Shown: positions 7,557 to 16,479 of the stretch, in pieces | Layout: every line of letters begins with the position of its first letter | Numbering within the stretch: the stretch's first letter is position 1 | Source: Prevotella sp. CAG:485 | Lineage (GTDB): Bacteria > Bacteroidota > Bacteroidia > Bacteroidales > Muribaculaceae | Length of the DNA: 42,690 nt | Assembly (NCBI GenBank): GCA_000437495.1 | Contig: FR897825.1 | Span: forward strand, 28,332-71,021 | Reading direction: 5' to 3' | Translations under genes and position numbers: made by a program | The notes under the pieces: generated by a model | Seen by the model: the letters and a program-made list of their open reading frames with translations, nothing else | What the model was told of the DNA's origin: nothing | Database searches by the model: none

Positions 7557-8134
7557 CAGTGCTTGACCACGCGATCGGGATTGGCGGCTAAGAAGGCAGC
7601 CCAGGATTTCGGGCCGCGGGCTACTTGCGGTTTGTTGCTTTCGTAGAAGTGAGTCAGGGCAGCCGCCAAAGCATCGGTGGCATCGAGCAGGTGAGGCATC
7701 TGCTCCTGCGGAATCTTGAGGATGTGGCGCAGCATCTCGGCCACTTGCTCTTTGGTGGCGCCGCCGCGACCGGTAACTGACTGTTTTATGGATGTGGGAG
7801 GATATTCGGCTATGGGAACGTCGCGACTCAGAGCGGCTGCCATGGCCACTCCCTGGGCACGACCCAACTTCAGCATCGACTGAACGTTTTTGCCGCAGAA
7901 GGGGGCTTCAATGCTCAGCTCGTCGGGCAGATACTGCTCCACAAGTCCCAAAACGCGGTTATAGATGCGCGCCAGCCGCATATAATGGCTCTCTATCTTG
8001 TTGAGCTTGATGACGCCCATAACCACCATTTCGGGGGTCTTGCCTGTAACACCCAACACGGCATATCCCATCACATTGGTGCCGGGGTCTATGCCCATTA
8101 TCACGCGGTCATATTTCTTTACTGCCTCGTCCAT
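7556..8134 (-). CDS. ruvC: crossover junction endodeoxyribonuclease RuvC
   Basis: RuvC resolves Holliday junctions with RuvAB. The 192-residue product shows the four acidic RNase H-fold sites: Asp in IMGIDPGTNVMGY (about 16), Glu in LSIEAPFCGKNVQS (about 75), and the Asp pair in LLDATDALAAALTHF near 150. The basic segment PPTSIKQSVTGRGGATKEQV is conserved. The length is normal for the family. Its ATG shares one base with the upstream DUF4286 stop, a gene order commonly seen in Bacteroidetes. The C-terminal tail after about residue 165 is lineage-specific. Confidence 0.95.
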   Translation of the reverse strand: MDEAVKKYDRVIMGIDPGTNVMGYAVLGVTGKTPEMVVMGVIKLNKIESHYMRLARIYNRVLGLVEQYLPDELSIEAPFCGKNVQSMLKLGRAQGVAMAAALSRDVPIAEYPPTSIKQSVTGRGGATKEQVAEMLRHILKIPQEQMPHLLDATDALAAALTHFYESNKPQVARGPKSWAAFLAANPDRVVKH

Positions 8135-8463
8135 CAGAATTCCATTTGTGAGAGATGAGTCTGAAACACCATGCAGCTCTGCGGGGGCATTTTCTGCTGC
8201 AGTTGCTCTATGGCCTCAGCGAGTCTTCCCCGCCGGAACTCTTCCACCTGCCGCAGGGTGGAGAAACGGCATTGCAAGGCGTAGCTGCGCGGTTCGTCGG
8301 CCTCGGGGCGCTTGCCCTGCTGCCTGTCGAGGCGCCACAATGAATGGTCGGTATCGGCCACTGCCGGACGCACAATCTCTCTGAGCGCCTCTTCAAGACA
8401 CTGTGTGTGGACGGCATCGGTGATGAAGGTGGTGTTGAGCAACTGTGTATGATGATTCTGCAT
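8134..8463 (-). CDS. DUF4286 family protein
   Basis: This is a 109-residue protein of the DUF4286 type found beside ruvC in Bacteroidetes. The N-terminal LLNTTFITDAVHTQCLEEAL and the C-terminal QSCMVFQTHLSQMEF give the ferredoxin-like pattern typical of the family. The biochemical role is unknown. It is translated immediately ahead of ruvC with a one-base overlap, so a role linked to recombination or simply shared expression is possible. No clear promoter was found in the 200 bp upstream. Confidence 0.75.
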   Translation of the reverse strand: MQNHHTQLLNTTFITDAVHTQCLEEALREIVRPAVADTDHSLWRLDRQQGKRPEADEPRSYALQCRFSTLRQVEEFRRGRLAEAIEQLQQKMPPQSCMVFQTHLSQMEF

Positions 8464-8599
8464 TTCGGAGATGATAAGAGCTTCTGTGCGGCACCCTCAA
8501 AAAGCTTGATTACAATTACTTACGTATTTGTTGACCTCTTTTAGCCGTAATAATAAACAGGCGCGAGCCGCGTTTATACTGTTTGTATTGGGGTTATAA

Positions 8600-8651
8600 A
8601 AAAGGGTGAAGGCAGACGTCCGGGGATAGGGGAAGAGGACTGTCTGCCTTC
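8600..8651 (-). terminator. rho-independent terminator of the SRP RNA/tRNA-Thr transcript
   Basis: GAAGGCAGAC (8608-8617) pairs perfectly with GTCTGCCTTC (8642-8651). On the minus strand the stem is followed by ACCCTTTTTTATAA. The 24-base loop is long. It lies 18 bp beyond the tRNA 3' end. Confidence 0.8.
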
Positions 8652-8669
8652 AGGGGTTGGTGGTGGGGG

Positions 8670-8743
8670 AGCCTCTTGTCGGATTCGAACCAACGACCCC
8701 GAGATTACAAATCACGTGCTCTGGCCAACTGAGCTAAAGAGGC
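8670..8743 (-). tRNA. tRNA-Thr (UGU)
   Basis: This is a 74-base minus-strand cloverleaf. GCCTCTT (from 8743) pairs with AAGAGGC (ending 8671), with discriminator T. The D-arm TAGCTCAGTTGG, the anticodon loop TTTGTAA with anticodon TGT, and the T-arm GGTTCGAATCC are present. CCA is not encoded. It follows the SRP RNA directly on the same transcript. Confidence 0.95.
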
Positions 8744-8745
8744 AG

Positions 8746-8846
8746 GTGGGTAAGCTCACCACATCACACATGCTCGACCTGCTACCCTTGCTTCGGTCAA
8801 GACCTGGGGGATTTACAAGGAGCTCGTCGCGTAGCACTTACCCGGC
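8746..8846 (-). ncRNA. ffs: signal recognition particle RNA (bacterial small SRP/4.5S type)
   Basis: The RNA partner of Ffh in co-translational membrane targeting. On the minus strand the ends pair (GGGTAAG near the 5' end with CTTACCC near the 3' end). The apical helix-8 region reads CCCCAGGTC, a short loop, then GAAGCAAGGGTAGC, which keeps the conserved symmetric and asymmetric loop bases (CAGG opposite GAAGCA) that bind Ffh. A canonical promoter stands immediately upstream. The 3' end is about 3 bases from the tRNA-Thr 5' end, so RNase P cleavage probably matures it. The exact ends are inferred. Confidence 0.82.
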
Positions 8847-8848
8847 TG

Positions 8849-8880
8849 CAAAGGTACAACCAAAATCCATACCCACCAAA
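8849..8880 (-). promoter_or_regulatory. promoter of the SRP RNA/tRNA-Thr transcript
   Basis: On the minus strand TTTG (8880-8877), a 20-bp gap, then TACCTTTG (8856-8849) form an exact Bacteroidetes promoter. The predicted start is within a few bases of the GGGTAAG 5' stem of the SRP RNA. Confidence 0.85.
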
Positions 8881-8924
8881 TTATTTAACCTTATTTAACT
8901 TTTAAGCCTTGCCGGCCTGCCGAG

Positions 8925-8977
8925 CTATTGGCCTAATTGGTCTTATTGGTCTTATTGGTCTAATTGCCCTTATTGCC
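8925..8977. repeat. tandem nonamer array, CTTATTGGT family
   Basis: Five full 9-bp units (CTAATTGGT, CTTATTGGT twice, CTAATTGCC, CTTATTGCC) follow a partial unit. The sequence differs from the CCTTAA arrays but has the same period. It lies in the divergent spacer between the SRP RNA promoter and deoC. Confidence 0.75.
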
Positions 8978-9059
8978 CAAATCAGGGGCTGAAAATATGT
9001 TTTATAACATATTAGCAGAAATTTAACCGCTTTTGGTCTCGATTTTATATTTTTTTAGC

Positions 9060-9067
9060 TAACTTTG
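9060..9067 (+). promoter_or_regulatory. -7 box of the deoC promoter
   Basis: TAACTTTG matches the Bacteroidetes -7 consensus. The nearest TTTG upstream (9032-9035) is 24 bp away, slightly too far, so the -33 part is uncertain. The leader to ATG 9165 would be about 90 bases. Confidence 0.6.
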
Positions 9068-9164
9068 TAGTCCTAAAGTGTTTATCTATGTACAATGCCT
9101 GTTGCACTGCACCTCTGCGGAGCCCATGGCTTTAACATTTTTGAACATTTTAAACTCTGAAAAT

Positions 9165-10043
9165 ATGGACAGATACAATGAAGTGCTGGCTAAAAGCCGG
9201 GTTCCCGAAAGCGATGAACTGGTACGCGCCGAGGTGGCGAAGATAGTGGAAAAAGCTCACGAACTGGCTTCGCCGGAGGTGTACAACTTCCTGCTGGGCA
9301 GCATAGATCTCACCACTCTGAGCACGGAGGATTCTCCGGCTTCGGTAACACGTTTCACTCAGCGCGTCAATGACTTCGACGATGAGTATCCGCAGTACAA
9401 CCATGTGGCTGCAATTTGTGTATATTCCAATTTTGCCGACGTGGTGTCTACAAACCTCGACGTTACCGGCGTCAACACGTGCGTGGTGGCCGGCGGATTC
9501 CCCTCGGGCCAGACTTTCACTGCCGTGAAGGTGGCTGATGCGGCTCTGGCTGTGTCGAACGGCGCGAAGGAGGTGGACATCGTCATGAACATCGGCCTTT
9601 TCAACGACGGCCTCTATGAAGACCTCTGCGACGAAATTATCGAGGTGAAACACACCATCAAGGATGCGCATCTGAAGGTGATTCTCGAAACGGGCGCTCT
9701 GAAAACGGCCGCCAACATCAAGAAGGCTTCGTTGCTGGCCATGTATTCGGAAGCTGACTTCATCAAGACGTCGACAGGCAAGATTTATCCGGGTGCAAGC
9801 CTGGAAGCTGCATACGTCATGTGTCAGTGCATCAAGGAGTATTACGAGACCACGGGCCGCAAGGTTGGCTTCAAGGCTGCCGGCGGCGTGCGCACCACAG
9901 AGGAGGCGCTCTATTACTACGCCATTGTGAAGGAAGTGTTGGGCGACGAATGGCTCGACACGGAACATTTCCGTCTGGGCGCAAGCTCACTGGCCAACGC
10001 AGTGCTCAGCTCGCTCGAAGGCAATACGGTGAAGTTCTTCTGA
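9165..10043 (+). CDS. deoC: deoxyribose-phosphate aldolase
   Basis: DeoC splits 2-deoxyribose-5-phosphate into glyceraldehyde-3-phosphate and acetaldehyde, ending DNA nucleoside catabolism. The 292-residue product starts at MDRYNEVLAKSR; earlier in-frame ATGs (9078, 9126) lie in the presumed leader and add non-family residues. Family motifs are VAGGFPSGQTFTAVKV, the KEVDIVMNIG strand, the Schiff-base Lys in ADFIKTSTGK and the second active-site Lys in VGFKAAGGVRT. A gap of 140 bp without a clear promoter separates it from the downstream nuclease/TonB-receptor genes. Its substrate is the natural end product of DNA degradation, which fits those neighbours. Confidence 0.95.
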   Translation: MDRYNEVLAKSRVPESDELVRAEVAKIVEKAHELASPEVYNFLLGSIDLTTLSTEDSPASVTRFTQRVNDFDDEYPQYNHVAAICVYSNFADVVSTNLDVTGVNTCVVAGGFPSGQTFTAVKVADAALAVSNGAKEVDIVMNIGLFNDGLYEDLCDEIIEVKHTIKDAHLKVILETGALKTAANIKKASLLAMYSEADFIKTSTGKIYPGASLEAAYVMCQCIKEYYETTGRKVGFKAAGGVRTTEEALYYYAIVKEVLGDEWLDTEHFRLGASSLANAVLSSLEGNTVKFF

Positions 10044-10183
10044 CCCCCACACTGCGGCTCCGCGTCAGCTGCCCCGGCGGCACGGCGCGGCGCCTCAGCA
10101 TCACAAACCCCTCAGAGTCCCCACAGGGCCGCCAATGGGCTATTTGCTAAAGAAAAAACACAATATCTACAACTTACATTGAC

Positions 10184-11248
10184 ATGAAAAAACTCGGTTA
10201 CGGTCTGCTGCTGCTCGTTGCGGTATGCTTGACTGCCATGCTGGCACCCGCCGGAAGGGCGCAGCATCCGGGCAAAAAGGTACAGGTGTATGGCGTGGCT
10301 TTCTACAATCTGGAAAACCTCTTCGACACCATCAACAACAACGGCAAATACGACAAGGAGTTCTCGCCGCAGGGCAAGAACCAGTGGGACAGCCGCCGCT
10401 ATTGGAAAAAAATCAATAACCTCGGCTACGCCATATCGCAAATGCCCACCAAGAGCACGCCGATGGGTCCGGCCATCATCGGTGTGAGCGAGGTTGAGAA
10501 CATAACGGTGCTTCAGGACCTGGTAAAAGACAAACACATTGCCGACTGGAACCTGCAGATAGTGCATCACGACTCGCCCGACCGCCGCGGCATCGACGTA
10601 GGCCTGCTCTACAACCCGCGCTTCTTCAAGGTGATAAACGTAAAGAACCACTATCTGAAGATTGACTCGCTGCCCTATTTCCGCACCCGCGACCAGATGT
10701 GCGTGGTAGGCATCCTCGGAGGCCAGCGTGTAGGCATCATAGTGAATCACTGGCCGAGCCACCGCGGCGGCGAAGCTCAGTCGAGCTGGCTGCGCGAATC
10801 GGCCGCCGCACTCACACACCACATAGCCGACAGCCTGCTGACGGTTGACCCCAACATAGGCGTCATTGTGATGGGCGACCTCAACGACGACCCGTTCAAC
10901 AAAAGCTGCGCTGTGGTGATGGGCGGCAAGAAGAGCGAAAAAGAGGTGCAGCCCGGCGGCTTCTACAACCCCTTCTGGAAGAAGCTCGACGACGGCATAG
11001 GCTCTTACACCTATCGCGGCGGATGGAACCTCTTTGACCAGATAATGGTGAACTACAACCTGCTGCCTCAGGGCAAATCGCGGCTTAAGTTCAGCAACGC
11101 TCTGGTGCTCAACAAAGACTTCCTCAAACAGCAGGAGGGCCAGTATCGCGGCTATCCTTTCCGCACCTTCTCGTCGGGCGTGTGGACCGGAGGATACTCC
11201 GACCACTTCCCTACCGAGATTTTCCTCACGCTGGAGATAAACCGATAA
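10184..11248 (+). CDS. secreted endonuclease/exonuclease/phosphatase (EEP) family protein
   Basis: The product has 354 residues with a Sec signal peptide (residues 1-26, ending APAGRAQ, no lipobox), so it is exported, probably to the periplasm. The complete EEP (DNase I-like) active site is visible: Asn in FYNLENLFD (about 42), Glu in GVSEVEN (about 103), HHDSPDRRGIDVGLLY (128-143), NHWPSH, MGDLNDDPF and the C-terminal His in GYSDHFPTE. EEP enzymes hydrolyse phosphodiesters in nucleic acids, phospholipids or phosphoinositides. A TonB-dependent receptor follows after 24 bp and a secreted endonuclease I lies in the same cluster, which favours a nucleic-acid substrate. Substrate choice is inference. 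Confidence 0.85.
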   Translation: MKKLGYGLLLLVAVCLTAMLAPAGRAQHPGKKVQVYGVAFYNLENLFDTINNNGKYDKEFSPQGKNQWDSRRYWKKINNLGYAISQMPTKSTPMGPAIIGVSEVENITVLQDLVKDKHIADWNLQIVHHDSPDRRGIDVGLLYNPRFFKVINVKNHYLKIDSLPYFRTRDQMCVVGILGGQRVGIIVNHWPSHRGGEAQSSWLRESAAALTHHIADSLLTVDPNIGVIVMGDLNDDPFNKSCAVVMGGKKSEKEVQPGGFYNPFWKKLDDGIGSYTYRGGWNLFDQIMVNYNLLPQGKSRLKFSNALVLNKDFLKQQEGQYRGYPFRTFSSGVWTGGYSDHFPTEIFLTLEINR

Positions 11249-11272
11249 ATAACCAACCGTCATAATACCAAA

Positions 11273-14056
11273 ATGCGTTTAACATTACACTTATTGCTGC
11301 TGTTGTGCGGGCTATTGCCTGCCGCAGCGGCCACCGGGGTGCAAGGCACTCTGGTTGACGCCATAACCGGCGCACCGGTGGCTGATGCCAACGTGCTGCT
11401 GGCCAACGGCGGACAGTTTGTAACTTCGACGTCTGACGGCCATTTTCAAATGTCGGACTGCACTCCGGGGCAAGACCAGCTCCGCATTGTGGCGTTCGGC
11501 TACAAGGACATGGAAATCAACGTCGACATCAAGAAAGGACTCGTGGTTGACCTCGGCACGCTGCGTCTGCAACGCGACCTCACCAACCAGACTCTGAACT
11601 CCGACGACTACGTCTTCGACGAAAGCCAGGTGCTGGAAGACGAAGGCCACTCACAGTCAATAGGCACCATTCAGGGTGCAGTTGACAACATCTTCTATCA
11701 ACGCGCCAACTACGACTTCTCCATCATGCGCTTCCGCATGCGCGGTTACCGCTCGGAATGGAGCGGCGGTTACATCAACGGCATCGACTACAACGACGCC
11801 ATGCGCGGCCGCTTCAACTACAGCCAGATGGGCGGCCTCACCTCCTCTGCATTCCGCAACAAAACCACTCTGGTAGGTCTTGACGCCGCCAACTACGGCT
11901 TCTCTGACCTGGGCGGCTCAACAAACTTCACCACCTACGCATCGGAGTATGCACGCGGCTTCCGCGGAAACCTGTCGTACACCAACTCCAACTACATGAT
12001 GCGCGCCATGCTGCAATACAGCACCGGCGTTACCAAAAACGGCTGGGCCTTCTCAGCAAGCGTCATTGGCCGTTACGCCCCCGAAGGCGTTATTGAAGGC
12101 ACCTATTACGCCTCGTTCGGCTACTCGCTGAGCCTTGAGAAAATCTTCAACGACAAGCACCGCCTCAACCTCACCACCTTCGGCAACCCCACACAGCGCG
12201 CCACCAACTCGGCTACCTATCAGGAAGCCTACGACCTGGCCGACAACAACCTCTATAACCCCAACTGGGGCTACCTCAACGGCGAGAAACGCTCGGCACG
12301 CATCGTCGACAGCTTCGACCCCTCGGCTATCCTCAACTGGATATGGAAACCGAAAATGGGCACCACCATCAACACGGCAGTGGCCTTCAAATCGAGCAAC
12401 TACAGCAGTTCGGCCCTCAACTGGTATCAGGCCGCCGACCCGCGTCCCGACTACTACCGCTATCTGCCGTCGTATTATCTGCCCGACGCAGACCCCAACA
12501 CCGACCCCGAGCTGTATGCCTATCAGGAAAAGGTTTACAACCAGTATCTCGACGCCTGGAAGCACAACAAAGCCACGCGTCAGATAAACTGGGACGAGAT
12601 GTTCCGCATCAACGAGCTCAACCGCACGCAGTATGACCGCAACCCCGAGCTGAAAGGCCACTCCACATACATCCTGGAGAACCGCCACAGCAACTTCACC
12701 TCGTGGATGTTCAACTCATACATCAACACGCGTCTCACCGACAATATGTCGCTGCAGGGCGGCGTATCGTTCAACTACACCGACGGCCATTACTACAAGA
12801 CCATCCGCAGCCTGCTCGGCGGCGAGTTCTGGCGCGACATCGACAACTTCTCGGAGCGCGACTTCCCCGACAACCCCACCATTCTGCAAAATGACCTCAA
12901 CAACCCCAACCGCCGCGTGAAGAAAGGCGATAAGTTCGGCTACGACTACAACATACGCTCATACATAGCCAAGGCATGGCTGCAGAACCAGATTACCACC
13001 ACCCACTGGGATGTGAACTACGGTCTGGAGATGAGCTACACCAACTTCATGCGTCACGGCAATATGCGCAACGGCCGCGCCCCCGAAAACTCCTACGGCG
13101 CCGGCAAACGCCATACCTTCGACAACGCCGCCCTGAAAGCCGGCGCCACATACAAAATCAACGGCCGCAACTACATCACCGCACACGCCAGCTATGGCAC
13201 GCGTGCCCCGCTGCCCGACCAGGCGTATGTATCGCCCCGTATCAAAGACACCTCCGTTACAGGCCTCAAGAGCGAACGCTATCTCAGCGGCGACATCAGC
13301 TACGGATGGAACTACACCAGCTTCCGCGGCCAAATCACCGGCTTCTGGACAGAGATGTATGACGGCTTGCAGAAAACCGCCTTCTACGATGACCAGTACT
13401 CCACCTTCATGAACTACGTGATGAGCGGCATACGCACCAGCTACAAAGGCGTAGAGCTTGGCATGATGTACAAAATCACCCCGGCGCTGAGCATCTCGGC
13501 AGCCGCCACCTACAGCCGCTATCAGTACAAGAACCGTCCCACCGGCACCCGCAGCTATGAAAACGGCGCCGCTCCCGACGTTACCACCACGGTATATCTG
13601 AAAAACTACTACGTTGGCGGCACTCCGCAGCAGGCTTACAGCCTCGGCATTGACTGGGCCGCTCCGGGCATGTGGTTCTTCAACCTCAACGCCAACTGGA
13701 TGGGCGACAGCTATGTTGACCTCGCCCCCATTCGCCACGAAGCAATGCCTGACCTCTGGCAGGCCGTGGAGACACAGGGCGAACTCGACGCCAAGATAAA
13801 GGAAATCACCACGCAGGAGAAGCTCAAAGATGCTTTCGTAATGAACTTCTCGGTGGGTAAGGTCATTTACACACGCTGGGGCTCCATCAACATCAACGTC
13901 AGCGTCAACAACCTGCTCAACAACCGCAACATCATGACCGGCGGTTACCAGCAGGGCCGTTTCGACTACGACAACTACAACGTAGGCAAGTTCCCCAACA
14001 AATACTATTACGCGCAGGGCATACGCGTATTCGCCAACTTCGGCATACGATTCTAA
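11273..14056 (+). CDS. TonB-dependent outer-membrane receptor with carboxypeptidase-like N-domain
   Basis: The product has 927 residues with a signal peptide (1-20). A carboxypeptidase-regulatory-like domain follows (about 23-100, with GTLVDAITGAPVADANVLL), then a plug region around QSIGTIQGAVDNIFYQ and FRMRGYRSEWSGGYING (130-200). The rest is beta-barrel rich in aromatic and Asn residues, ending in the outer-membrane terminal Phe (VFANFGIRF). No SusD partner follows; a DUF5689 lipoprotein takes its place 30 bp downstream. TonB receptors use proton-motive force to import large ligands. Neighbouring nucleases suggest DNA fragments or nucleotides as the ligand. No STN domain was seen, so direct anti-sigma signalling is unlikely. 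Confidence 0.9.
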   Translation: MRLTLHLLLLLCGLLPAAAATGVQGTLVDAITGAPVADANVLLANGGQFVTSTSDGHFQMSDCTPGQDQLRIVAFGYKDMEINVDIKKGLVVDLGTLRLQRDLTNQTLNSDDYVFDESQVLEDEGHSQSIGTIQGAVDNIFYQRANYDFSIMRFRMRGYRSEWSGGYINGIDYNDAMRGRFNYSQMGGLTSSAFRNKTTLVGLDAANYGFSDLGGSTNFTTYASEYARGFRGNLSYTNSNYMMRAMLQYSTGVTKNGWAFSASVIGRYAPEGVIEGTYYASFGYSLSLEKIFNDKHRLNLTTFGNPTQRATNSATYQEAYDLADNNLYNPNWGYLNGEKRSARIVDSFDPSAILNWIWKPKMGTTINTAVAFKSSNYSSSALNWYQAADPRPDYYRYLPSYYLPDADPNTDPELYAYQEKVYNQYLDAWKHNKATRQINWDEMFRINELNRTQYDRNPELKGHSTYILENRHSNFTSWMFNSYINTRLTDNMSLQGGVSFNYTDGHYYKTIRSLLGGEFWRDIDNFSERDFPDNPTILQNDLNNPNRRVKKGDKFGYDYNIRSYIAKAWLQNQITTTHWDVNYGLEMSYTNFMRHGNMRNGRAPENSYGAGKRHTFDNAALKAGATYKINGRNYITAHASYGTRAPLPDQAYVSPRIKDTSVTGLKSERYLSGDISYGWNYTSFRGQITGFWTEMYDGLQKTAFYDDQYSTFMNYVMSGIRTSYKGVELGMMYKITPALSISAAATYSRYQYKNRPTGTRSYENGAAPDVTTTVYLKNYYVGGTPQQAYSLGIDWAAPGMWFFNLNANWMGDSYVDLAPIRHEAMPDLWQAVETQGELDAKIKEITTQEKLKDAFVMNFSVGKVIYTRWGSININVSVNNLLNNRNIMTGGYQQGRFDYDNYNVGKFPNKYYYAQGIRVFANFGIRF

Positions 14057-14086
14057 AACCAACAAAGCAAAAAACAGACATCCGAT

Positions 14087-16371
14087 ATGAATCTGAAACA
14101 TCTTTTACGCGACATTGCCCTTTCGGGGCTGGCGCTGGTCACTGCAGCAGGCATCACGGGCTGTAAGGACGACTTTGACACTCCGCCGGTTGACATACCG
14201 GTGGCCACCATGCAACCCAACTCCACAATAGCCGAGGTGAAGGCTGATCTGTGGGACGATGCCACCAACTATGCAGTGCTCGTGCCGCAGAAAGCCGACG
14301 GCTCCGACTATATAGTACACGGCCGCGTCATCTCTTCCGACGCCTCCGGCAACATCTACAAGAGCCTGGTGATTCAGGACGAAACAGGCGCTCTCCCCTT
14401 CTCGGTGAACCAGAACAGCCTCTACAACACCTACCGCGTAGGTCAGGAGATTGTGGTTAACCTCACGGGCGCTTACATTGGCAAATATGCCGGCTATGAG
14501 CAGATAGGCGGCTACGGCACATACAACGGCACTCCTCAGACGTCGTTCATGAGCTATGAGGACTTCCAGGGCCGCGCCGAGCTCAACGGCCTGCCCGAGC
14601 CCTCCATGACAGTGATACCGGCCGACGGCGCAAAGCCCGAGTTCAGCAAAGGCATCTACTGCCTGGTGGCCGACCTGGCCTCGCTGCCCTCAACGCCGGC
14701 AGGTCAGCAGGCTTGGCAGGGTCAGCTCATTGAGCTGCGCAACGTACACTTCGAGGGCGGCGGCAGCGAGCCGTATGTAGCTCCCGAGGACTACAACGCA
14801 ACCCCCAACCGCAAATCCACCTCACGCACCCTGGTCGACGCCGCCGGCAACACCATCACAGTGCGCAACTCAGGCTACGCCTCGTTTGCACAGGACATCA
14901 TGCCCAGCGGCAACGGCACCGTGCGCGGCATCCTCAGCTACTTCAACAACTCGTGGCAGCTGCTGCTCCGTTCCACTGCCGACGTCATCTTCGACAGCAA
15001 GGGCAACCTCGATGATCCTTACAGCGTGGCCGAAGCCGTTGAGCTGCAGGGCACAGGCGCTGCCGGATGGGTAAGCGGATACATTGTAGGCTCAGTGAAG
15101 GGCGGCGTAACTAACGTAAGCGCCAACGACCAGGTAATCTGGGGCTCGAACGCCGAGATGGACAACACGCTGGTAATAGGCCCCACAGCCGACTGCAAAG
15201 ACATCACCAAGTGTCTGGTAATTGAACTGCCCCAGGGCTCTGCTCTGCGTCAGTATGGCAACCTGCTCGACAACCCCGGCGTATACGGCAAAGCCATCAA
15301 GGCTTACGGCAACTTCGCTCCGGTGCTCGGCGCCAACGGCATCTCCGGCAACACCGGCAGCACCGCCGAATGGCAGATTGACGGCGTTACGGTAGGCCCG
15401 AATCCCGGCGGCGACGCTGTGGCTTCGCTCTTCTGCGACTTCGAAGGCTACAACAAGCAAATCTCGAATCTGGTGGAAGCCGGATGGACCGTTACCAAGA
15501 CAAGCGGCGACAAGAACTGGTATCTGAACGAGTTCAGCGGCAACACCTACGCCGCCGCCACCGCCTACAAAGGCACCACCGGTCCGTGGGACGAATGGCT
15601 GATTTCACCGGCCATCGACCTGAGCAAATCGCCCAAGAAGACCCTTACCTTCAAGTGCCAGGCCGCTTACCAGAGCACCACATCTACCATGAAGGTTTAT
15701 GTGCTGACAAGCGCCGACCCCAACACCGCCACAAAGACGGAGCTTACCGTAACTCTGCCCGAGATACCGGCTTCCGGCTATTCAAGCTGGGTTGAAAGCA
15801 CCGTAGACCTCAGCGCCTTCAGCGGCATCATTTACATTGGCTGGGAATACACCGGCACATCCTCGTCAGGCTCCTCCACCTATTGCATTGACGACGTCAA
15901 CATCGGCGGCGCCAACGGCGGCGGTGGCGCGGCGCCAACGGCGGCGGTGGCGGCGGTGGCGGCGGCGGTGGCGACAACCCCGGCGGCGCAGGCAGCAAAG
16001 AGCAGCCCTACAACGTATCGTATGTAATGTCGTCTACCTCCGATGAATCCGGCGTATGGGTGGAAGGCTACGTGGTTGGCTACATCAAAGGCATGACCTG
16101 GAGCTCTGGCGCCACTTTCAGCAACGATCTCACCGGTGTTTCTGAAGACGATTACAAGAACACCAACATGATACTGGCAGGCACCTCCACCGGCAACACC
16201 ACATCGGTATCCATTCCCTGCGGCATCAAAGCCGGTAGCACCCGCGACATCCTGGGTCTGCGCAATAACCCCTCCATTTACCTCAAACACGTCAAGGTAA
16301 AGGGCGACATCACAAAATACTTCGGCGTTCGCGGTGTGAAAAACATTTCAGAAGCTGAGATTATAGAATAA
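14087..16371 (+). CDS. DUF5689/DUF6359/choice-of-anchor-J surface lipoprotein, frameshifted in a Gly-rich tract
   Basis: A lipobox (GITGC, Cys about 26) marks a lipoprotein. Domains in order are DUF5689, an OB-fold-like region (about 45-300, with YIVHGRVISSDASGNIYKSL); a DUF6359-like domain (about 306-435, AAGWVSGYIVGSVKGG); a choice-of-anchor-J domain (about 450-605, ending YCIDDVNIGG); a Gly-rich linker; and a second DUF6359-like domain (WVEGYVVGYIKG). The reading frame changes at about 15929-15933: a 24-bp Gly-coding unit is repeated but the second copy lacks one G. The first frame therefore runs into an Ala-rich tail and stops at 16027, while the true C-terminus continues to 16371 in another frame. 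Intact length would be about 761 residues. It sits between a TonB receptor and a secreted nuclease, so it may be the ligand-binding partner of the receptor. Confidence 0.75.
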
Positions 16372-16408
16372 CTGAAGCGCTGCGGTTCTCTAAGCGTTAA
16401 CATTACAG

Positions 16409-16448
16409 ACACCCCGCCGCGATGCAAAGCTAAAGCGCGGCGGGGTGT
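16409..16448. other. strong hairpin between the DUF5689 lipoprotein and endonuclease I genes
   Basis: ACACCCCGCCGCG (16409-16421) pairs perfectly over 13 bp with CGCGGCGGGGTGT (16436-16448) around a 14-base loop. No T-run follows on either strand, so it is not a canonical terminator. It may stabilise upstream mRNA or reduce read-through into the nuclease gene 31 bp later. Confidence 0.7.
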
Positions 16449-16479
16449 ATTAAAATATAAGGTCTAAAGATTCTGCTAA

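Noticed and set aside
9078..9164. N-terminal extension of deoC from an upstream ATG
   Set aside because: The added residues do not fit the family and the ATG is only about 10 bases after the -7 box, within the likely leader.
12959..14101. A 380-codon minus-strand open frame
   Set aside because: Antisense to the TonB-dependent receptor and low-complexity in composition (Val, Ala, His rich).
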